A DNA stretch of 64,000 bases from an uncultured Granulosicoccaceae bacterium (GCA_938007995.1 CALLLW010000001.1:40621-104620); one strand, 5' to 3'. Shown: positions 1-9,116, counted from the first letter of the stretch. Notes: generated by a model not told the origin, from the letters alone. Program-made: numbers and translations.

Positions 1-1
1 A

Positions 2-403
2 GAGTCTATAGGCCCGCGTACTTTGCCAATGACTCTGGCTGTAACACTTGTAATCAGTGGTTTATACCTGGGATTACGCGCCTACCTTGGCAAGGTGGGT
101 GATATCAAAGAAGGCTACGGCTTCCTTGAAAGCGATGTTAAACGCATCTTTCTGGTAGTTGCCTGCGGAATTTTATTCGTCTTTACCTTCTGGGGCTTTG
201 GCTATTTTTGTGCAGTCATAGTGACCTTGATCGCTATGCTCTACACGTTTGGTGTGCGCAACTGGCTGGTGATGATCATCGGCGCTGTGGTACTGGCTGT
301 TATTTTTCAGTGGGTCTTTATGGGAGTCATGCTGTTGAATGACCCTAAAGGAAAAATTGTAGACCTGCGGGAATACACCAACCTGATCTCGGGAGTTAAG
401 TAA
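2..403 (+). CDS. tctB: Tripartite tricarboxylate transporter small membrane subunit TctB (5' end outside window)
   Basis: Small membrane subunit of a TTT-family transporter, which works with TctA and a periplasmic TctC receptor to import carboxylates. The frame is open to the left edge (residues ESIGPRTLP precede the first internal start), so the gene is cut by the window. The visible part has four hydrophobic segments, an N-terminal GLYLGLR-like piece, and a hydrophilic loop before the second helix, as in TctB. Its TAA stop is immediately followed by the GTG of tctA, so the two are translationally coupled. No TctC gene is visible; it probably lies upstream. The substrate cannot be read from the sequence. 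Confidence 0.85.
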   Translation, partial: ESIGPRTLPMTLAVTLVISGLYLGLRAYLGKVGDIKEGYGFLESDVKRIFLVVACGILFVFTFWGFGYFCAVIVTLIAMLYTFGVRNWLVMIIGAVVLAVIFQWVFMGVMLLNDPKGKIVDLREYTNLISGVK

Positions 404-2050
404 GTGCAGAGCCAGTGTGCAGGAGTACAAGCCTTTTTCGAATCGACCGGTTTTCTGTCGATATTTTTTGATATCTCCTGCGGCTTTGTCATTCTGTTTA
501 ATGACCCGTTCGCTGTGATGTTTGTGGTACTAGCCGCGTTTGTCGGTATTATTTTCGGCGCTCTGCCCGGCCTTACTGCCGCTGCAGCAATCGCTATGAT
601 GCTGCCAATACTGATTGCCTATAACGATGAGATCGGTGGTCTGGCAGGACTCGCGTTTTTATATGTGATTGGTAAATCCGGTCGTTACGGCGGCTCTATA
701 GCGGCAATCCTGTTTAATACACCGGGCACTGCGGCATCAGCTGCCACCATGCAGGACGGCTACCCGATGACGCTGAAAGGGCAAGCCGGTAAAGCATTAA
801 AAACCGCCACAGTGTCTTCGGCTTACGGTGATTACTTCGGTGAAATCGTGCTTATTTTCGGTGCAGTATCAATTGCTGCCTTCACCCGCCAATTCGGACC
901 ACCGGAAAACTTTGCAATCTATCTGATGGCATTTGTGGTTATCGGGTCTGTCGTTAGCGATAGCATTATTAAAGGCATAATCTCTACCTTGTTTGGTGCG
1001 GTAATCGGTTTGATTGGTGAGGACATCATCACCGGTCAGTTCAAAATGACTATGGGCATTGATGAACTTGAATCAGGAATGGCATTGGTCCCGCTGTTGA
1101 TTGGCGTGTTTGTTATCTCTGAAGTGATTATTCAGGCAGAGAAAGCAGCCAAGGTGAAGATGATCGATCTGGCACCAAACAAGGTGGAAGATCCAACGGC
1201 ACACTACTTCACGTGGGCCGAGTTCAAACGCTGTATACCGTTGATGTTCCGCTCTTCAATCTACGGATCATTGATTGGCATGATGCCCGGGCTGGGTTCT
1301 TCCGTTGCCTGTTTTGTGGCCTACGGTGAAGAAAAACGTAAAGCCAAAAACCGCCATGAATGGGGCACCGGTGTGGTCGAAGGCGTTGCAGCACCAGAGT
1401 CTGCGAATAACGCAGTTTCCGGCCCATCAATGATTCCGCTGTTGACTCTGGGCATACCCGGCTCAACTATCGCTGCTGTTCTTATTGGTATGTTTCTGGT
1501 TAATGGCTTGCAGCCAGGCCCGTCAATCTTTGCAACCGAGCCTCCGCTGTTCATGGGCGGTCAGCTTATCAGCCCGCGTGAATTTATTTTCGGCATCTTT
1601 GCAGCCGGTCTGATTGGTATCGCCTGCTATGCGCTGATCGGGTATTTCGCCGCGCCATATATTGGCCGCGCTATTGCACTGCTACCCACGCAATACCTGT
1701 ATCCATTTATTTTTATGACGGCACTGGCAGCAAGTTACTCATCGCGTGCTTCAATCTGGGATGTTGGCTTTGCAATACTGTTTGGCGTTATCGGTTATGC
1801 CATGCGTCGCACCAATTTTTCCGCTGCGGCTTTTATTATTGCTTTTGTATTAACCGCCAGTATGGAAGAGGCTTTTCGTCAGTCGATGATCATCTCTGAT
1901 AAAGGCTTCCTGATATTTACCAGTTTCGAATATCAGGGCAAATTCTCATATGCACCGATTTTTCTGATCATTGGCGCATCGGTAGTCTTGTTCAGAGCGT
2001 GGTCAACCTATCGTATAAGCAAGGCAGATAAAGCCGCTGCTGCGGAGTGA
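404..2050 (+). CDS. tctA: Tripartite tricarboxylate transporter large permease TctA
   Basis: Large permease of a TTT transporter, a polytopic inner-membrane protein of about 12 helices. Family signatures are clear: ALPGLTAAAAIAMMLP near residue 50, NTPGTAASAATMQDGYPM near residue 105, ESANNAVSGPSMIPLLTLGIPGS near residue 330, and GLQPGPSIF near residue 370. At 548 residues it is slightly longer than usual (about 500), mainly through an extended N-terminus. The GTG start directly abuts the tctB stop; a start further in cannot be excluded. The gene is followed after 30 bases by an AbrB-type gene on the same strand, a common neighbour of TTT systems. Confidence 0.93.
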   Translation: MQSQCAGVQAFFESTGFLSIFFDISCGFVILFNDPFAVMFVVLAAFVGIIFGALPGLTAAAAIAMMLPILIAYNDEIGGLAGLAFLYVIGKSGRYGGSIAAILFNTPGTAASAATMQDGYPMTLKGQAGKALKTATVSSAYGDYFGEIVLIFGAVSIAAFTRQFGPPENFAIYLMAFVVIGSVVSDSIIKGIISTLFGAVIGLIGEDIITGQFKMTMGIDELESGMALVPLLIGVFVISEVIIQAEKAAKVKMIDLAPNKVEDPTAHYFTWAEFKRCIPLMFRSSIYGSLIGMMPGLGSSVACFVAYGEEKRKAKNRHEWGTGVVEGVAAPESANNAVSGPSMIPLLTLGIPGSTIAAVLIGMFLVNGLQPGPSIFATEPPLFMGGQLISPREFIFGIFAAGLIGIACYALIGYFAAPYIGRAIALLPTQYLYPFIFMTALAASYSSRASIWDVGFAILFGVIGYAMRRTNFSAAAFIIAFVLTASMEEAFRQSMIISDKGFLIFTSFEYQGKFSYAPIFLIIGASVVLFRAWSTYRISKADKAAAAE

Positions 2051-2080
2051 TACTCTCCGCGCTGCTACATCTGTTTAATT

Positions 2081-3136
2081 ATGGATAGCCGCTATCTATT
2101 AATATTTATATTCGGGCTGGCTGGCGGCGTGGCAGCATACGTTATCGGCGCACCAATGCCGTTTATGCTCGGCGGCATTTTTGGCGCGGCCTGTTTTGTA
2201 CTCTGGTACGAAAGAGACGGTAAATCGCTACCAAAATTATCACGCTGGGTAAGACTGGTTTCCATGTCGATCATCGGTGCAGTGATCGGCTCGCGCTTCT
2301 CACCGGAGCTGCTCAGTCTGCTGCCACAATTCTGGCTGTCGTGGCTGGCATTGATCCCGTATATTCTGCTGGCCCATGGTGGCAACTACGCCATTATGCG
2401 CGGGCTTGGCCGTTACGAAAAACTGGATGCCTACTTTGCTGCATTGCCCGGCGGCATCATTGACTCGGCAGCATTAGCTGAAGAAGCCGGTGCAGACTTA
2501 CGTGTGGTGACTGCTCAACATTTCATACGCATCATCATTGTTGTTAGTTCAGTACCTTTATTATTTTTATTCATCCGGGGGGATGCAGTGGGCTCTCTTG
2601 CCGGTGAGTCGATGGCGAGCAGCGATTATGATGTGATAGATGTTTTATCAATTCTGGCCATCGCGCTTACCGGTCTTGCTTTTGGCAGAATGACAAAGCT
2701 ACCGGTATCCCACATGCTGGGCCCACTGCTGTTTGCACTGGTGTTGTCTGTAGGCGGTGTTGTCAGCATTGATATCCCACCCTGGCTGAGCCATTCGGCG
2801 CAGTATGTTGTCGGTACTGCACTAGGTGCGCAGTTTTCAGGTGTATCCCGCAAACTGCTTGTACGCGGCCTTGGCATGGGCTTACTGGCAGGCGCTTATA
2901 TGCTTTGCCTGGCCGGATTCTTTGCAGGGATACTCGTCAGGTTTGTACCGGCAGAGTTCGAAGCACTGTTTATCAGCTTCACCGCCGGCGGGTTGGCTGA
3001 AATGAGTTTGATCGCATTGTCACTGAACTTTAATCCGGTGGTGGTAGCACTTCATCACCTGATTCGAATACTGCTGACCGTGTACATCGGTAACTTTCTG
3101 TCACGCCGCGTGTTCAAACTGGTACCACCTGCGTAG
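2081..3136 (+). CDS. AbrB family membrane protein (ammonia-monooxygenase-like, transporter-type)
   Basis: Membrane protein of the AbrB duplication family (often misnamed ammonia monooxygenase), made of two homologous halves of about five helices. Visible signatures are GAPMPFMLGG near residue 24, the ALPGGIIDSAALAEEAGAD stretch near residue 120, the repeated LPVSHMLGPLL in the second half, and GLAEMSLIALSLNFNPVVVALHH near the C-terminus. Length (351) is normal. It follows tctA on the same strand, and such genes recur beside TTT transporters, which suggests an accessory or export role for related carboxylates. That role is inference. It converges with the next gene. Confidence 0.85.
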   Translation: MDSRYLLIFIFGLAGGVAAYVIGAPMPFMLGGIFGAACFVLWYERDGKSLPKLSRWVRLVSMSIIGAVIGSRFSPELLSLLPQFWLSWLALIPYILLAHGGNYAIMRGLGRYEKLDAYFAALPGGIIDSAALAEEAGADLRVVTAQHFIRIIIVVSSVPLLFLFIRGDAVGSLAGESMASSDYDVIDVLSILAIALTGLAFGRMTKLPVSHMLGPLLFALVLSVGGVVSIDIPPWLSHSAQYVVGTALGAQFSGVSRKLLVRGLGMGLLAGAYMLCLAGFFAGILVRFVPAEFEALFISFTAGGLAEMSLIALSLNFNPVVVALHHLIRILLTVYIGNFLSRRVFKLVPPA

Positions 3137-3157
3137 CAGCGATGACTCAATACTTTG

Positions 3158-4012
3158 TCAGGTAACAGTGTCTATATCGGGCACTGTTGGTACGCCGTTT
3201 CGTATTACATTTGCCAGACTCTCAACTGTAGATCGGGTCATAAGCGACTCAAGCCCGAGCTCAGCCAACTGTTCAACTGAAGCCTGCATTTCATGGAACC
3301 GTCTTTGCGCATGGATGCCCGTACCACGCACCAGTCTCTGCAGCATTTTTTCATCCATGGCGGTAAATTCATCAACAAGGTTTTTCCATAACCACTGTTC
3401 GCATCCGGCATTTTCAGCGCCTTCAAGTGATTCAATCAACAGAGCCGCCAAACCTTTTACAACAACACTCCTGAGTAACTTGCGTTGTGCGGCATCACCG
3501 GCATGATCACTGACCACTTCTGCAGGCATACCGAAGCCAGTCATCAGCTCTTTTAAATGCAGAGCTCCATCACCGGCGAACATTGAAGGTGTGCGAACAC
3601 CATTACCCGGCACCATTGCCATTAATGCAACATCACAAAAACGAAAGCCCGCCCGATCAGCAGTGACGGCAAGCTGTCTTTTCAGCGCTGCACTGGCACT
3701 GGCAAAATCTGCATAGACAGCGGTTTGAGGTATCTCATCGATCGCCTGCTCCAATGCAGTTGTGGCGTCGACGGACGCGGTAAAAGACAGTACATAATCG
3801 GCACCGGAGACAGCTTGCTGAGCATTCGCATGCCGGCTTACACCTGCAGGTGTTTTCACATCTGCAGGATCGTATGCTGCAATTTCAATGTCGAGCTTGT
3901 CTGAACCCGCTGTTTGCAGGATATCTGCTGCGATCAGGCTGCCGGCCTCGCCAAGGCCGAAAATAGCGATTTTGGTCATTGTATTATTCTGTACCGGACT
4001 TCCGTGCTGCAA
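3158..4012 (-). CDS. NAD(P)-dependent oxidoreductase with DUF1932 C-terminal domain
   Basis: Member of the 6-phosphogluconate / 3-hydroxyisobutyrate dehydrogenase superfamily. The N-terminal Rossmann fold starts with IAIFGLGEAGSLIA, followed by the acidic residue in AAYDP. The C-terminal helical half has the DUF1932 pattern (QRKLLRSVVVKGLAALLIESL, residues about 185-205). Reaction and substrate are unknown; relatives act on small beta-hydroxy acids. The start chosen is TTG at 4012 because AGGAG sits 5 bases before it; the ATG at 3979 lacks a ribosome site but would give a more usual N-terminus (MTKIAIFGLGEAG). The gene diverges from the crotonase, leaving 64 bases for both promoters. Confidence 0.8.
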   Translation of the reverse strand: MQHGSPVQNNTMTKIAIFGLGEAGSLIAADILQTAGSDKLDIEIAAYDPADVKTPAGVSRHANAQQAVSGADYVLSFTASVDATTALEQAIDEIPQTAVYADFASASAALKRQLAVTADRAGFRFCDVALMAMVPGNGVRTPSMFAGDGALHLKELMTGFGMPAEVVSDHAGDAAQRKLLRSVVVKGLAALLIESLEGAENAGCEQWLWKNLVDEFTAMDEKMLQRLVRGTGIHAQRRFHEMQASVEQLAELGLESLMTRSTVESLANVIRNGVPTVPDIDTVT

Positions 4013-4076
4013 TGATACTCCTGTTGATCGAATCAGAAACTATCTATAATTACGCACAGACGCTCAAATAAAAGCC

Positions 4077-4898
4077 ATGAGAAAACACATAATGAATGAT
4101 CTTGCTTTAGCCACCGATAAAATACAGGCAAAACTCGACGGCGCAACCGGACATATAATTTTTAACAACCCGGAACGCTACAATGCTGTATCCCTTGAAA
4201 TGTGGGATGCGGTCGATCACGCACTTTCTGCATTCGCTGCCGATGATCAGGTTCGAGTTGTCGTGTTATCCGGCGCCGGTGGCAAGGCCTTTGTATCTGG
4301 TGCAGACATCTCTAAATTTGAAAAAGAACGCGGCTCTAAAGACGCCACAGAACACTACAATGCTCGATTAAAAGTGGTCTACGAGCTGATCGAAAATTAC
4401 CCTAAACCGACAATCGCTATGGTCAACGGCCATTGCATCGGCGGTGGTTTAAACCTTGCCGCCTGTACCGACTTTCGAATTGCATCAACCAAGTCACGAT
4501 TTGCCATGCCAGCTGCAAAACTGGCACTGGGTTATCCGTTTGACGCGATCCGCCGCTTAGTCAATGCGGTCGGCGCTGCCTCTGCCAAACAACTGATGTT
4601 CACTGCCAAATCCATAGATGCAGAGACTGCACTCAGGCTTGGATTGATTCAGGAAACTGTTGCAGAGGATGAGCTGGAAACGCGTGTTACAGAGCTGGCA
4701 GAAACCATTTCAGCCAATGCACCGCTCACGGTTCGAGCAATGAAATACATTGCAACCCAGGTGATGCAATCTGATCCAGCAAAACGGGATCTCGCTAAAT
4801 GCGATGAAATGGTCGCTGCGTGCTTTGCGTCAGAAGATTATATTGAAGGTCGCAAAGCTTTTATGGAAAAGCGTAAACCTGAATTTAAAGGCTTGTGA
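4077..4898 (+). CDS. Enoyl-CoA hydratase/isomerase (crotonase) family protein with altered catalytic site
   Basis: Crotonase-fold acyl-CoA enzyme, about 270 residues as usual. The first oxyanion-hole segment is present (AFVSGADISKF, residues 71-81) and so is the second, IGGGLNLA (121-128). The two glutamates used by classical enoyl-CoA hydratase are not: the GGGxE position is Asn126 and the QPE position is Ala146 (MPAAKLALGYP). A simple hydratase activity is therefore doubtful; other crotonase reactions or CoA-thioester chemistry are possible. A second ATG at 4092 is an equally good start. The gene diverges from the DUF1932 dehydrogenase and lies near a CoA-transferase, which fits a small acyl-CoA pathway. 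Confidence 0.85.
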   Translation: MRKHIMNDLALATDKIQAKLDGATGHIIFNNPERYNAVSLEMWDAVDHALSAFAADDQVRVVVLSGAGGKAFVSGADISKFEKERGSKDATEHYNARLKVVYELIENYPKPTIAMVNGHCIGGGLNLAACTDFRIASTKSRFAMPAAKLALGYPFDAIRRLVNAVGAASAKQLMFTAKSIDAETALRLGLIQETVAEDELETRVTELAETISANAPLTVRAMKYIATQVMQSDPAKRDLAKCDEMVAACFASEDYIEGRKAFMEKRKPEFKGL

Positions 4899-4927
4899 TT
4901 ATTCAGGAGATTAATCAGGCCGCGTTA

Positions 4928-5659
4928 CTACAATTCACGTCGGGCTTTATTTATCCACTCAGAGTGCAAGTTTCGATAGTGCTTCGGGGATAAATCTGCT
5001 TTATCAATAATCTGCTTAAACAGCACATTTGCTCGATCAGACTTTCCGGTCTTTTGCAGCAATTTTGCGAAACGATAAGTCGGTTCAGGACCGGTGTAGT
5101 AGTTAATCAGCGTTTCGTATTCTTCTGTTGCACCACTGATATCATTCAGCTCAGCCAGTGTACGCGCATACAATAAATGCGCGTCCTGATTTTTGTAATC
5201 GGGGTTATTTGCTATCAGTGTATCAAGCGTGTTTTTTGCCTGATCGAATTGCTGCAATTCAAATCGTGCATGAGCCAGCTTGCGCATGATATCCGGATTA
5301 TTTTCGTTATGGCCGGTCAGTGCGCCATGATAGAGGTCTGCAGCTTCAGCGTACTCTTCGCGTTCACAATGAAGATCTGCAAGGTTGCATGCGCTTTGCG
5401 CCGACTTTGACAATGTGTAGTCTCGTTTTGCCTCGTCAAAAGTACGGCCTTGATTCAGTGTTTTTGTGATCGTATTGGTGAACATGCGTGATGTTCTGCC
5501 TTGCACAAGACCGGGTAACACTTCAACCGCCAGGTAGGCAAGAACACCAATGCCGGGCAATGCCAACAGCACCATAATCCACAATTGACTACGATCGGTT
5601 TTAACAACATGCACGATAGCGACAATTGAAAACAGCAGTGATATTCCAATAAACGGCAT
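4928..5659 (-). CDS. Membrane-anchored tetratricopeptide repeat protein with PLDc_N-like N-terminus
   Basis: Residues 1-50 form two hydrophobic helices with the pattern of the PLDc_N module (AIVHVVKTDRSQLWIMVLLALPGIGVLAYL). After a short linker, TPR-like helical repeats run from about residue 85 to the end (AADLYHGALTGHNENNPDI, AKNTLDTLIANNPDY, ATEEYETLINYYTGPEP). The product would sit in the inner membrane with a TPR platform for protein contacts. GAGG lies 5 bases before the ATG, supporting this start. No specific partner can be named. It stands alone, convergent with the crotonase. Confidence 0.75.
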   Translation of the reverse strand: MPFIGISLLFSIVAIVHVVKTDRSQLWIMVLLALPGIGVLAYLAVEVLPGLVQGRTSRMFTNTITKTLNQGRTFDEAKRDYTLSKSAQSACNLADLHCEREEYAEAADLYHGALTGHNENNPDIMRKLAHARFELQQFDQAKNTLDTLIANNPDYKNQDAHLLYARTLAELNDISGATEEYETLINYYTGPEPTYRFAKLLQKTGKSDRANVLFKQIIDKADLSPKHYRNLHSEWINKARREL

Positions 5660-5765
5660 GACATCCTCACTTTTAATTCGTGGTGCTAAAATTCACCTGT
5701 TTGCAGTTAGTTATAGATCCACGGGCGCGCCAACTCAACGTCCGCCGGGGGCTTTTTAAGCCCGC

Positions 5766-6518
5766 TCACACAACTACTCCACCATTAACCTGTAACAGCT
5801 GGCCGTTAACAAACCCGGCTTTATCACTCGCCAGATAACATACCATTTCACCGATATCATCCGGCGCACCCAGTTTACCTGCCGGATGTTGACTCTTCAG
5901 CGATGCATACTGCTGCATATCTTCATGCTCACTATCTGCAACGATAGTCCCAGGTGAAACAATGTTTGCGGTGATACCGTTTTTTGCATACTCGCGGGCA
6001 ATGGATCTGGTAAGCCCCAATGATGCATGTTTAGAGATACTGACTGCCGACTTACCGGTGTAGCCTTGATGCGCATTCATGCCGGTGAAGTTAATGACCC
6101 TGCCCCAGTTGTTGTTTATCATGCCCGGCAGACACGCGCGGGCTAACCACCAGGCAGCCTGGAAGTTCACATTCATCACCCGGGTGAAATCGGCCTCATC
6201 ATCATTTATTAAGTCAAACGACGGGCGAATAGCCGCGTTGTTCACCAGAATATCAATCGTGCCGAAGTGTTTAATACCTTGCTCTGCGATTGACTGCACC
6301 TGCTCCCGGGTTCCCACATCACCCATCGCGATTAATACATCAACACCGGTTGAACGAATCTCTTTTGCAACTGACTCACAGGCTGCACGATCCGAAGACC
6401 CGTTGAGGACGATATTCGTGCCGCTATCTGCAAGCTTCAATGCTATCGATCGACCAATATTACGGCCGGAGCCGGTAATCAGCGCAGTACGTCGTTGCTT
6501 TGTCGTTGTTTTTGTCAC
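5766..6518 (-). CDS. Short-chain dehydrogenase/reductase family protein lacking catalytic Ser and Tyr
   Basis: SDR fold of 250 residues. The dinucleotide site TGSGRNIGRSIA (residues 15-26), the NNAA motif (93-96) and the C-terminal FVNGQLLQVNGG are intact. The catalytic region is unusual: Lys153 is present (SISKHAS), but the Tyr four residues before it is Val149 and the Ser thirteen residues before that is Gly136. A standard ketoreductase mechanism is unlikely. The proposed GTG start has no clear ribosome site. It lies 48 bases downstream of the CoA-transferase on the same strand, probably one operon. A short GGGCTT/AAGCCC hairpin at 5749-5763 lies just past the stop. Confidence 0.85.
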   Translation of the reverse strand: MTKTTTKQRRTALITGSGRNIGRSIALKLADSGTNIVLNGSSDRAACESVAKEIRSTGVDVLIAMGDVGTREQVQSIAEQGIKHFGTIDILVNNAAIRPSFDLINDDEADFTRVMNVNFQAAWWLARACLPGMINNNWGRVINFTGMNAHQGYTGKSAVSISKHASLGLTRSIAREYAKNGITANIVSPGTIVADSEHEDMQQYASLKSQHPAGKLGAPDDIGEMVCYLASDKAGFVNGQLLQVNGGVVV

Positions 6519-6566
6519 TGTTTTATACGAGTAGCTTTTCTATATGTGAGATGGGATTTAGTAGGA

Positions 6567-7760
6567 CTAAATAATATGTTCTTTAAGCATTCTTTCGATG
6601 TCTTCTTCCTCAATACCAAGCTCAAGCAGAATATCTTTGGTATCGCGGCCGCGCTCAGGCGGAGCCACTTTGATACTGCTTGGTGTGCGATCCAGTACCA
6701 CTGGCTGATTGATCAATGAGATCTCTCCCATTACTTCAGACGTAACAGCACTGCTCATATTAAGATGCTGTACCTGAGGATCAGCAAAAGTTTTATCGAT
6801 GGTATAAATCGGACCACAGGGCACACCGGCTTCAGTAAACGTTTTAATCCACTCATCACTGGTTCGATCTTTTGTGATCTCACTGATCTGGCTATTCAGT
6901 TGATCGCGATTGTTTGAGCGAAGTTCTGCGTCTTTGTAATCAGCGTGATTCTGCCATTCCTCCCTGCCTACCGATTGACAGAACCGGCCCCACGTTGCCT
7001 CGCCTGCCACAGCAATATTGATATAACCATCTTTGGTTTCAAACACACCAGTGGGAATACTTGTTGGATGATTATTGCCAGCCTGCTTCGGTACCTGCTC
7101 GCTAACGGTCCAGCGTGCAGCCTGAAAATCCAGCATGGCGATCATCGCCTGCAGCAGTGACGTATGCAGCCACTGCCCTTTGCCGGAGCGTTCGCGTTCA
7201 TATAGCGCCAGTAAGATACCCTGCGCACAGAAATGCCCGGCGCAAAGATCAGCTATTGGAATACCCACTCGCATCGGCCCCTCACCCGGAGCACCGGTAA
7301 TTGACATCAGCCCGCCCATGCCCTGTGCCACCTGATCAAAGCCCGGTCGTTTTGCATATGGGCCGGTTTGACCAAACCCGGAAATACTTGCGTAGATCAA
7401 GCGCTGATTTGATTTAGACAAGGTCTCATAATCAATGCCCAGCCGCTGTTTTACATCGGGCCGGAAGTTCTCAACAATGACATCCGCTGTGTCTGCGAGT
7501 TTTTTGAATAGCGCCATACCTTCTTCATTTTTCAGATTCAGTGTGATGCTGCGTTTATTGCGTTGCAGATTTTGAAAATCCGCAGTGTGACGTGCAGCCC
7601 CGAGCGCACCGTCCGGTTCCAGTGCTTCCGGTTGCTCAATCTTTATGACATCAGCCCCCCAGTCTGCGAGTTGCCTGACTGCAGTCGGACCGGAGCGCAC
7701 ACGAGTCAGATCAAGTACGCGGACATTCTCAAGCACAGAGGATGCAGGTTGATAAGGCAT
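6567..7760 (-). CDS. Class III CoA-transferase (CaiB/BaiF family)
   Basis: Formyl-CoA-transferase-like enzyme that moves CoA between carboxylic acids. Visible signatures are RVLDLTRVRSGPTAVRQLADWGADVIKIEQP near the N-terminus, the NKRSITLNLKN and ENFRPDV segments, and PIADLCAG near residue 185, whose Asp matches the catalytic aspartate of the family. About 397 residues, normal. Start chosen at ATG 7760 because AAGGAG lies 10 bases upstream; the longer reading frame to 7802 adds 14 atypical residues. Downstream on the same strand is the unusual SDR, so the two may act on the same acyl-CoA. Substrate unknown. Confidence 0.9.
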   Translation of the reverse strand: MPYQPASSVLENVRVLDLTRVRSGPTAVRQLADWGADVIKIEQPEALEPDGALGAARHTADFQNLQRNKRSITLNLKNEEGMALFKKLADTADVIVENFRPDVKQRLGIDYETLSKSNQRLIYASISGFGQTGPYAKRPGFDQVAQGMGGLMSITGAPGEGPMRVGIPIADLCAGHFCAQGILLALYERERSGKGQWLHTSLLQAMIAMLDFQAARWTVSEQVPKQAGNNHPTSIPTGVFETKDGYINIAVAGEATWGRFCQSVGREEWQNHADYKDAELRSNNRDQLNSQISEITKDRTSDEWIKTFTEAGVPCGPIYTIDKTFADPQVQHLNMSSAVTSEVMGEISLINQPVVLDRTPSSIKVAPPERGRDTKDILLELGIEEEDIERMLKEHII

Positions 7761-7957
7761 ATTTTCCAGACTCCTTATTTTGATCCGGATATCGTACCGC
7801 ACATCGCTGGTTCATGCAGATATCCGGCATCACCGGGACATCGCTCGTCCATGAATCGCTGAGTAAGCCCAAATCTACGGTTGAGCACACACCGTTCGTA
7901 AAAAAAACGCCATTTTATGATATACATACCGTCAGAGCTGGATAAGGAGCCTGAGTG

Positions 7958-8308
7958 ATGTCAGACAATCTCGATAAGCTCGTTGCCTCAGCAAGAGCTG
8001 ACTACGAAAAACGCGAAGACGGTTATCGCCAACGGGCGTTAAAGATGTACCCGTGGGTATGTGGCCGATGCATGCGGGAGTTTGATCAAAGCAATCTGCG
8101 CGAGCTGACCGTTCATCATCGTGATCATAATCATGACAACAACCCACCGGACGGTTCAAACTGGGAACTACTTTGCGTGTTCTGTCACGACAATGAACAC
8201 CAGCGTTTTGTTGAACAGATTACCTATGGCGAAGATACCGCAGCGGTTACCACACACAACCCGTTTGCAGACCTGAAGTCAATGATGGATAAAAGCAAAG
8301 ACAGCTAG
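7958..8308 (+). CDS. yajD: YajD family HNH nuclease
   Basis: Small HNH-fold protein of 116 residues. The zinc-finger and active-site pattern is clear: CGRCMREF (about 31-38), LTVHHRDHNHDNNPPDGSNW (about 50-69) and LLCVFCHDNEHQ (about 71-82). This arrangement matches YajD proteins of gammaproteobacteria, whose biological role is not established. A GTG immediately precedes the ATG, but AAGGAG has best spacing (8 bases) to the ATG at 7958. The gene stands alone and diverges from the CoA-transferase. Confidence 0.9.
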   Translation: MSDNLDKLVASARADYEKREDGYRQRALKMYPWVCGRCMREFDQSNLRELTVHHRDHNHDNNPPDGSNWELLCVFCHDNEHQRFVEQITYGEDTAAVTTHNPFADLKSMMDKSKDS

Positions 8309-8493
8309 CACCTGGCTGTAACCCGATTGCTGCAGCTCATGGGTGAATTGCTTTAGTAAAATTTCAAAGAGATGCAGTACTTCGGCTATTCACAATCCAT
8401 CGTGACGGTTGAATAATAGACGTTGCACAGGTGTACGTGGCGTAGTTGACGTATCACTGTCGTAGACTTCAAGCTTTACATCAATAACAATCG

Positions 8494-8518
8494 TCCTGAT
8501 ATACCCGGAGTATCAGGA
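8494..8518. promoter_or_regulatory. Inverted repeat upstream of XRE regulator (candidate autoregulatory operator)
   Basis: TCCTGATA at 8494-8501 is repeated in inverted form as TATCAGGA at 8511-8518, separated by 9 bases. The dyad ends 8 bases before the start codon of the XRE/DUF4019 gene. Position and symmetry suit a dimeric helix-turn-helix protein repressing its own gene; this role is inferred. Confidence 0.45.
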
Positions 8519-8526
8519 TTAGAGAA

Positions 8527-9075
8527 ATGATAGATCAAGAACTCATCAAAAAGCTTCGCTCAAAGAAAAGCTGGTCACAGGAGCAGTTATCGCTGGTAGC
8601 GGGGCTAAGTCTGCGGACTGTTCAGCGTATTGAGAATGAAGGGAAGTGCTCTTTCGAATCGAAAAAAGCTATTGCGGCTGCGTTTGACCTCAATCCGGAT
8701 TCACTATCAGCCGCTGGCGGCGTATCCATTAGCGAGGATGACGACAGACTGATATCAGCGATGACCTGGTTGAAGCGGGTAGATTCTGCTGACTATGAGA
8801 ATTCTTGGGAAGATGCGGGCCAGGCCTTTAAGGCACGTGTAAGCCGATCGGACTGGATTGAAAAGATCAAAGCCGTGCGTGATCCACTCGGCAATAGTGA
8901 AATGCGTGCCATACATCATTGTAGTGAGCATGTGACGCTTCCCGGTGCACCAGACGGTGTCTATGTTGTTTTGCTTTTTGAGTCTGCCTTCAATAACAAG
9001 CGATCGTGCGAAGAGAAAATTGTGTTAGAAAAATCAGTGCAACAATGGAGTGTTGTCGGGTACTTTATTAACTGA
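8527..9075 (+). CDS. XRE-family transcriptional regulator with DUF4019 domain
   Basis: The N-terminal 60 residues form a helix-turn-helix (LRSKKSWSQEQLSLVAGLSLRTVQRIENEG). From about residue 75 to the end is a DUF4019-type domain: a LKRVDSADYENSWEDAG-like motif, then W, RDPLG, LPGAPDGVYVVLLFES and the terminal WSVVGYFIN. DUF4019 proteins are usually periplasmic or fused to regulators and have no known ligand. Length is normal for the fusion. A perfect inverted repeat just upstream suggests autoregulation. Flanking genes do not reveal its targets. Confidence 0.85.
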   Translation: MIDQELIKKLRSKKSWSQEQLSLVAGLSLRTVQRIENEGKCSFESKKAIAAAFDLNPDSLSAAGGVSISEDDDRLISAMTWLKRVDSADYENSWEDAGQAFKARVSRSDWIEKIKAVRDPLGNSEMRAIHHCSEHVTLPGAPDGVYVVLLFESAFNNKRSCEEKIVLEKSVQQWSVVGYFIN

Positions 9076-9116
9076 ATCAGTCAACATAGGTAAATGTCCA
9101 ACGTAAACGAATTTCA

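Noticed and set aside
7563..7862. Plus-strand frame antisense to the CoA-transferase start
   Set aside because: Explained by the strong minus-strand gene; composition is that of a shadow frame.
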